A stretch of DNA of 64,000 bases, from positions 1 to 64,000 of the IMG/VR virus record IMGVR_UViG_3300049793_000366, one strand, 5' to 3'. A program made the translations under genes and the position numbers. The stretch is from a virus. The notes below the pieces were generated by a model, which saw nothing but the letters and a program-made list of their open reading frames with translations, was not told where the DNA came from and searched no databases. How positions within the stretch are numbered: position 1 is the stretch's first letter; each line of letters begins with the position of its first letter. Below are positions 59,831 to 64,000 of this stretch, piece by piece.

Positions 59831-59957
59831 TCTCATTTATCACCGTAACTCGTAAGCAAGAAGACCAATTCTCTTACTCACCACCTAATGAACAACAGAT
59901 ATTAATCTGAGCCCCATCTTTCCGATGGCATGATAAAGTGTATCTCTCGATACAGGG
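59831..59957 (-). ncRNA. Putative structured RNA downstream of the tmRNA
   Basis: No protein gene lies here. On the minus strand, directly 3' of the tmRNA, there are several short perfect hairpins: GTATC/GATAC with a GAGA loop (59940-59953), CCATC/GATGG (59914-59928), CAGAT/ATCTG (59896-59909), and a longer arm with outer TCATT/AATGA (59833-59891) enclosing GTAAG/CTTAC (59852-59877). It does not fold as a tRNA and matches no ribozyme I can recall. It may be a processing or stability element of the tmRNA precursor, or a separate RNA. Confidence 0.4.
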
Positions 59958-60348
59958 TGGAGAAGACGGGAATCGAACCCGTGTCCAATGATATCAGTGA
60001 ACTACTTTCTACAAGTTTATTTTAGTTTTCTAACTAAACCAAATAATCAATTTTTTTAACGACTAAAGAGATAATATGTCGCCGATTCAGTTATATACCA
60101 CTTGTGTCGAGAACTGTGGTTCCGAAGATTTTGTCGATTTTAAGCAATCTCAAGTTCTTCAACTTGAGTAGCAGTAGTCTTAGACTTTGCTAATACACTT
60201 AAAATATCGGATAACGATCCGACTTCGTTTGTAATTACGTTGCCGTTTACAGATTTTATCTACTAATTTATTAATCGCACGTTTTATTAGACAAAGCGAT
60301 ACTTGCTTATAACTCTCATCTCATCACCGTCGAAGCCTTAACTTCCCC
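59958..60348 (-). ncRNA. ssrA: Transfer-messenger RNA (tmRNA)
   Basis: The 5' end GGGGAAGTTAAGGCTTCGAC (from 60348) and the 3' T-arm ACGGGTTCGATTCCCGT followed by CTTCTCC form the tRNA-like half. GGGGAAG pairs with CTTCTCC over 7 bases with one G-U, followed by the discriminator A at 59958. CCA is not fully encoded (ACCC). TGTAGAAA near the 3' end, conserved in tmRNAs, is present. The tag-coding region starts after GTAAAC near 60244. The RNA is about 391 bases. Genes like this rescue stalled ribosomes with SmpB. A late-type motif variant lies 20 bases upstream. Confidence 0.9.
60140..60244 (-). other. Tag-coding region of the tmRNA, unusually long with non-LAA end
   Basis: Reading from the GGC after GTAAAC (60244), the frame runs 34 codons to TAA at 60140-60142. 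It begins GNVITNEVGS, has SDILSVLAKSK in the middle and ends QVEELEIA. Usual bacterial tags are about 10 residues ending in LAA. The resume codon is inferred by analogy with the known position. Two perfect hairpins lie inside: TCGGAT/ATCCGA (60207-60222) and CTCAAGTT/AACTTGAG (60149-60168). Confidence 0.6.
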
Positions 60349-60368
60349 GTTTACTGATTAAAGTATGA

Positions 60369-60378
60369 TATATATTAC
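60369..60378 (-). promoter_or_regulatory. Late-type motif variant GTAATATATA upstream of tmRNA
   Basis: Minus-strand copy ending 20 bases before the mature tmRNA 5' end. That would leave a short 5' leader for RNase P to remove. Confidence 0.4.
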
Positions 60379-60411
60379 AATGGAAAAGGAAAGTTTTTCT
60401 ATTTTGAATAT

Positions 60412-61143
60412 TTATTTTCTTAATTTATCTTGTTCATCCATTATTCTCAACATTTCTGGTTCATTACCAGCTTGAATAGCCTTTCTCAACTCTTTATTTA
60501 AGTCATCATATCTTTTATTATTAGCCCACTTTTGTAATTCACCTTCATCACTACCTAAGCCATATCCATACCTATATACTTGAATAACTAATAATAAAAG
60601 CTCTGGATATTCTTCATCTTCATGGTCTTCTATAAACTTTTTATAAATATTTCTATCATTTATTGATTGTTGTATATCTATACACGTAGCTAATACCGAT
60701 CCAGATTTTATCTCTGGCCCTTTATAGTTTAACTTCTTATCATCTATTTTATCAAAATTAGCCATCTTCATCATATCCGACATTAGCTCTTGAAAATCCA
60801 CTCTGAAATCTGAATTTGGATTTAATGGTTTATGATAACCAATACTATACCCAACATTAATTATGTATGCTACTAATTGCTGAGTGGATGATTTTGGTGT
60901 ATTAAATATCTCAGTATATGTAATATCACCGAAGTGTTCATCAATAATACTTTTTATTTTATTATCATCAAGATAATCTAATTGATAGTTTGTTGTTATT
61001 AGTTTAGTTATAACATTCACAAATTCTACTAAATGTTCCTTAGCATATTCAACGTCAGCTTGTGTACTAGCATTCATAGCCGCTATTTGTTTATCAAGCT
61101 CATCTCTATCAAAGCTTTCGTTAAATTTCTTAAGATATTTCAT
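60412..61143 (-). CDS. Unknown protein with capsid-targeting-like N-terminus
   Basis: A 243-residue protein starting MKYLKKFNESFDRDELD from the ATG at 61143. An in-frame ATG at 61167 would add eight residues and break both the leader pattern and the 5-base spacing from the late-type motif. The body is acidic and helical, with a Tyr/Gly stretch (VYRYGYGLGSDEGE). No domain recognised. Confidence 0.75.
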   Translation of the reverse strand: MKYLKKFNESFDRDELDKQIAAMNASTQADVEYAKEHLVEFVNVITKLITTNYQLDYLDDNKIKSIIDEHFGDITYTEIFNTPKSSTQQLVAYIINVGYSIGYHKPLNPNSDFRVDFQELMSDMMKMANFDKIDDKKLNYKGPEIKSGSVLATCIDIQQSINDRNIYKKFIEDHEDEEYPELLLLVIQVYRYGYGLGSDEGELQKWANNKRYDDLNKELRKAIQAGNEPEMLRIMDEQDKLRK

Positions 61144-61148
61144 ATAAT

Positions 61149-61158
61149 TATATATTAA
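61149..61158 (-). promoter_or_regulatory. Late-type promoter motif TTAATATATA
   Basis: Minus-strand copy 5 bases before the ATG at 61143; it directly follows the terminator of the upstream vWA gene. Confidence 0.6.
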
Positions 61159-61192
61159 AAAAGCCACTTAAATTTCTTTAAGTGGCTTTTTA
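61158..61192 (-). terminator. Intrinsic terminator of the vWA gene
   Basis: AAGCCACTTAAA (61161-61172) pairs with TTTAAGTGGCTT (61177-61188) with a T run on the minus strand. Confidence 0.8.
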
Positions 61193-61207
61193 GAAAAAAC
61201 TAACAAA

Positions 61208-61912
61208 TTATTTAGACGTAGCATCCTTATCTTCATCAGATAGGAAATCCATTGACGCATAAGTATCATTAGCAATAGACGAAGCTCTCATAGAGAAAGA
61301 CTTAGACATACTCTTATATACTTTAGCATTAGATTCAACATCAGAACTAAATTGCATTACGTTGCTTACGTTGATACCATAGTTTCTTGCAGTCGATATA
61401 GAATCGATATTTGCTCCAACAAATGTAAATGTCCAACGCTCAGTTTTTTGTAATTCTTCAATCATTGATTTAACTTTACCACCATCGAATTCTCTTGATG
61501 CGTTCTCTTCACCATCAGTGATGATTACTACAACAGCAGATGCTTCACCAGTAGCGATTTTATCTTTAATTGTATCATTAAGTCTTGTAACACCAACACC
61601 AATAGCATCTAATAATGCTGTCATACCATTACAATTATAATTACTTGTAGTGATATGCTCTAATAAAGATGCACTTCTATCATTATATTCAATTGTTACG
61701 CTGTTATTGAAATGTAAGAAAGACATTGTATATTTTTGGTCAGGAAATTCCTTCTCCAATTGTTTAACGGTATCTATTTGTTCATTAACACCACTAATAG
61801 TGCTTTTTGATAAATGACCCATTGATGAACTACCATCTACGATAAGTAAATAGTGAGTTTCTTTCACTGCCATTTTAGTTCCTGTTTTGTCAATTACGAT
61901 TGCTTTGCTCAT
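61208..61912 (-). CDS. von Willebrand factor A domain protein
   Basis: A 234-residue protein that is essentially one vWA domain. The metal-ion-dependent adhesion site is DGSSS (26-30) with a Thr in NGMTALLDAIG and an Asp in VIITDGEENAS. Such domains bind protein ligands through Mg. The C-terminal tail is Ser/Asp-rich. It follows the baseplate hub genes, so it may be a virion or assembly factor; TerY-like and host-interaction roles are alternatives. Confidence 0.82.
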   Translation of the reverse strand: MSKAIVIDKTGTKMAVKETHYLLIVDGSSSMGHLSKSTISGVNEQIDTVKQLEKEFPDQKYTMSFLHFNNSVTIEYNDRSASLLEHITTSNYNCNGMTALLDAIGVGVTRLNDTIKDKIATGEASAVVVIITDGEENASREFDGGKVKSMIEELQKTERWTFTFVGANIDSISTARNYGINVSNVMQFSSDVESNAKVYKSMSKSFSMRASSIANDTYASMDFLSDEDKDATSK

Positions 61913-61921
61913 ATTTTATAT

Positions 61922-62158
61922 TTATTTTTTAAATTTGCCCGCCATCGAGCTAAAATCCCTCATATATGAACTTGGATTCATATTAGGTTGATTTTTTTCT
62001 TGTTTATCTCTGTCCTTATTCTCTTCTTCTGTTAATTCATTTACCAATTTGACAACTTCTTCAAATTGCCAAAAAGGTAAATTATTAGCATCCGTCTCAG
62101 ACATATGATAGTGCTTACTAAGCAATAGTTTATTTTTTAATAAACTGGTCAAAGGCAT
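61922..62158 (-). CDS. Small baseplate hub assembly protein (T4 gp51-like)
   Basis: A 78-residue protein from the ATG at 62158 (MPLTSLLKNKLLLSKHYHMS), overlapping the upstream hub gene by 29 bases; an upstream ATG at 62224 would overlap by 95. HYHMSETDANNLPFWQFEEV is the style of small phage hub assembly factors (T4 gp51 region), where a short Leu-x-x-Met-Pro-x-x-x-Phe-Glu motif sits after the hub gene. The position directly after a gp26-like gene supports this. Confidence 0.55.
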   Translation of the reverse strand: MPLTSLLKNKLLLSKHYHMSETDANNLPFWQFEEVVKLVNELTEEENKDRDKQEKNQPNMNPSSYMRDFSSMAGKFKK

Positions 62159-63071
62159 CTGGAAGAGAGAAAATAGCTGACGGTCCGTTGGGAAATACCA
62201 TATCAGTGTGGACCTCCTCGCCACACTGGGTACATTTCTTTTTTAAATTCTTAATACCAAACTGCATTTTATTAACAGCCGCATTTAAGAATTGGAAAGA
62301 AGGAATAGACATTTGTTGGAATTCTAATAACTTAGATTTAATACCATCAACTGTAATACCATTTCTACCAACTAATGTGAATGGAATAATTTTCAAGAAT
62401 GATAAGTTTGGTGTTTTCTTATCATTGTATTCCTTTACAATATATTCAGTGAATGACTTCTGTAACCCAATTGTTGGTGGTGCAATTTTAAACACAGAAC
62501 CTTCAACTGTTTCGAAGATAAATTGTTTTTCAATGCTATCGAAATACTTATCAAGTGCTTCCGGCATTAAATGATGTTCAAAGTTTTGACGCTTTAATTC
62601 AACTGATAATTCGCACCCACATTGACAAGTAGCATTTGTAGACAATATGTTACCAGCTTGGAATGTTAACTCACGAATTAAGAATATTAAGTATATTCTA
62701 TCACCATCTTTAACATCCATGTATGAACCAACTCTATCATCAACATACTTTACACGAACGCAAGCAGATAGCATATCATTCATTTTTTCAATCATATCAT
62801 AGAAGTTTTTATCATCTACCATTGAATATGCTTGAATTTCTTTTACCTGTGCCGCACGTACCATTATTTTAGTACCGTTTTGATAGAACATACCAAGCGG
62901 TAAATCTTTAGCATCAAACGCGAAATACTGTAAATCTGCTATACGACCAGTATCTTCTTGTTTTAGCCCTTTAATAGATTCCTCAAATTGTGGAACCTTT
63001 GTTTTATTTACGTCAGTTTCATCTAAATACTTTTTTAGAAATTCTTCTTCGTTAATCTGAGATTGTGTCAT
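62130..63071 (-). CDS. Baseplate hub subunit (T4 gp26-like), zinc-binding
   Basis: A 313-residue protein of the T4-type baseplate hub family. After the LPLGMFYQNG region (57-66), GDRIYLIFLIRELTF (123-137) is the hallmark hydrophobic core. Cysteines at 149, 151 and 153 (CQCGC) pair with CTQCGE (280-285) to form a probable zinc site that braces the fold. It builds the baseplate hub that nucleates the tube. It lies between the sheath gene and the hub assembly protein on one strand. Confidence 0.8.
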   Translation of the reverse strand: MTQSQINEEEFLKKYLDETDVNKTKVPQFEESIKGLKQEDTGRIADLQYFAFDAKDLPLGMFYQNGTKIMVRAAQVKEIQAYSMVDDKNFYDMIEKMNDMLSACVRVKYVDDRVGSYMDVKDGDRIYLIFLIRELTFQAGNILSTNATCQCGCELSVELKRQNFEHHLMPEALDKYFDSIEKQFIFETVEGSVFKIAPPTIGLQKSFTEYIVKEYNDKKTPNLSFLKIIPFTLVGRNGITVDGIKSKLLEFQQMSIPSFQFLNAAVNKMQFGIKNLKKKCTQCGEEVHTDMVFPNGPSAIFSLPDAFDQFIKK

Positions 63072-63111
63072 ATGACTTTATTATTTTTATCGATATCCTC
63101 TATTATAGAAT

Positions 63112-63121
63112 TATATATTGG
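63112..63121 (-). promoter_or_regulatory. Late-type promoter motif variant CCAATATATA
   Basis: Minus-strand copy 40 bases before the hub gene ATG at 63071. Confidence 0.4.
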
Positions 63122-63154
63122 ATTGTTTTCGATTCCCACCTCAATTGATGCAAA

Positions 63155-63186
63155 TAAAAAAGCCTTGATTTCTCAAGGCTTTTGAA
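63155..63186 (-). terminator. Intrinsic terminator after the tail sheath gene
   Basis: AAAAGCCTTGA (63158-63168) pairs with TCAAGGCTTTT (63173-63183) around TTTC. It ends the sheath transcript and separates it from the hub genes. Confidence 0.8.
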
Positions 63187-63204
63187 TTATTAGTTTTTAA
63201 GTGA

Positions 63205-64000
63205 TTATGGGTTTAAGAAACCACCTGACTGAATAGCACCAGTTCTAAGAACCGTAACGTTATTCACAATAACACCCATACCTTTTATCGGTTCAACATA
63301 AGTATCTAAGACACCAAATTGATTATCGATAATTTCAGAAGTATTATTTTCTTCGTCAATCTTATTGAAGAAATTAAATAAACCATTTCTGTTTACAAAT
63401 CTCTCGCAGATTGCGTCAGCTTTTAACTTAATCTCTGCTCTAACATCTGGAGTATTGTACTTCCATTGGTAGTTTAATAACATAGCAGCTATTTCTTTCT
63501 CAAGCTCAATTAGAACCTCTCTAACGTGAATGAATGATAAAGCTGACCTTAATAATGTCTGAGCAGTGTTTTCAGTTTCAATTACGAAACCTCTGTTCTT
63601 CTTAGACACGATTGGATTGGCGTGCATTCCATTCAAGTTTTCAATGTCTTCTGAGTTGAAATTCATCTCAAGAGCGCCGATACCAGTAACAACACCGTTA
63701 GTAACACCAGCCGCGATTGTCCAAGGCGTAACGTTAGTTTGATTGCTGTTAATCTTTCTCATATACGTTGTCGCAACGAATGATGCTGGTGGGAATTCAG
63801 TAGGTCTTCCATTATCGTTTATGATAACATAAGGAGCGAAATAACCAACTGTTGACACACCTGCTCCTTCTGCGAAAGAGTATAAGAATGCTGGGCTTGA
63901 CTCAGGATCTCCACCTAAAGCTATATAGCTTGTTTGTAGAACACCTTCTGTATTTACGAATGTAGGTGATGTAGAGTTCTTAAAGCTTCTCATAGAAGGC
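63205..64000 (-). CDS. Tail sheath protein, C-terminal part (T4 gp18-like), runs off the window
   Basis: The frame is open to the right edge, so only the last 265 residues are seen; there is an in-frame Met at 63993, but this is not the start. The part present has the sheath C-terminal features: NGRPTEFPPASFVATTYMRK, TPWTIAAGVTNGVVTGI, a strand with NPIVSKKNRGFVIETENTAQ, then FIHVREVLIELEKEI, which matches the conserved helix of contractile sheaths. With the tail tube and hub genes it shows a contractile tail. Confidence 0.88.
   Translation of the reverse strand, partial: PSMRSFKNSTSPTFVNTEGVLQTSYIALGGDPESSPAFLYSFAEGAGVSTVGYFAPYVIINDNGRPTEFPPASFVATTYMRKINSNQTNVTPWTIAAGVTNGVVTGIGALEMNFNSEDIENLNGMHANPIVSKKNRGFVIETENTAQTLLRSALSFIHVREVLIELEKEIAAMLLNYQWKYNTPDVRAEIKLKADAICERFVNRNGLFNFFNKIDEENNTSEIIDNQFGVLDTYVEPIKGMGVIVNNVTVLRTGAIQSGGFLNP

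Noticed and set aside
59831-59957. A tRNA gene next to the tmRNA
   Set aside because: GCTCAG recalls a D-arm, but there is no T-arm or 7-base acceptor stem; the hairpins do not fit a cloverleaf. No tRNA gene was seen elsewhere in the window.
59831-59957. Hammerhead or other self-cleaving ribozyme
   Set aside because: The CUGAUGA and GAAA core elements are not found together in the right order around any stem.
62188-62574. Plus-strand 128-codon frame within the hub gene
   Set aside because: Antisense to the conserved gp26-like motifs and zinc cysteines.

Overview
This window is a piece of the genome of a large tailed DNA phage with a contractile, T4-like tail. Tail sheath (right edge), tail tube, baseplate hub proteins, a tape measure, very large fibre and adhesin proteins, a gp62-like clamp loader subunit and a gp47/SbcD-like nuclease are all present. 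The host is most likely a member of the Bacteroidota. Six promoters have that phylum's form (TTTG, exactly 20 bases, then TAnnTTTG, with one mismatch in one of them), Shine-Dalgarno sequences are absent, and several cargo genes (FMN-dependent glutamate-synthase-like protein, SpoVR, glutamyl-tRNA synthetase) look like genes of that group. The DNA is A+T rich and tightly packed. Many genes overlap by 1-30 bases, and convergent genes share stop codons or bidirectional terminators.

Layout. 1-5.8 kb: clamp loader subunit, RNA ligase, a DNA methyltransferase and a baseplate-family protein. 5.8-20.4 kb (mostly minus strand): metabolic and host-takeover genes (IMPDH/GMP reductase-like enzyme, glutamate-synthase-like protein, deoxyribonucleotidase, zincin, SpoVR, gltX, metallophosphatase, GH19 endolysin, RlaP-like nucleotidyltransferase). 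20.6-28.0 kb: an operon of mosaic receptor-binding/fibre proteins. 28-35.7 kb: membrane protein, adenine methylase, tape measure and small tail-associated proteins. 35.8-43.5 kb (minus): a YadA-like repeat fibre and a 1907-residue virion protein. 43.6-49.8 kb (plus): a cluster of proteins with capsid-targeting-like N-termini, including an AAA+ ATPase and a leucine-rich-repeat protein. 49.8-54.0 kb: SbcD/gp47 and ileS with an attenuator-like leader. 54-61.2 kb: more capsid-targeting-like proteins, tail tube, Dam methylase and a phage tmRNA. 61.2-64 kb (minus): vWA protein, baseplate hub proteins and tail sheath.

The most notable system is a set of about 16 otherwise unrelated proteins that share an N-terminus of the form MK(Y/H)(L/I)K(S/T)F-x-x-F, often followed by a hydrophobic-x-Glu site. 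This resembles the capsid-targeting sequence of T4 internal proteins and its gp21 cleavage site. I infer that these proteins are packed in the head and delivered with the DNA. Two carry P-loop ATPase folds, one a nucleotidyltransferase motif, and one weaker candidate leucine-rich repeats.

Three translation features stand out: phage-borne gltX, phage-borne ileS preceded by a 20-codon leader with four consecutive Ile codons and competing terminator/antiterminator pairings, and a tmRNA whose tag reads as 34 codons ending in EIA instead of LAA. Two promoter classes partition the genes. The host-type TTTG-N20-TAnnTTTG class precedes gltX, ileS, the glutamate-synthase-like gene and a few small genes. 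A TTAATATATA motif precedes structural and capsid-targeting-like genes, often only 4-5 bases before the start codon, which suggests a phage late promoter and leaderless transcripts.
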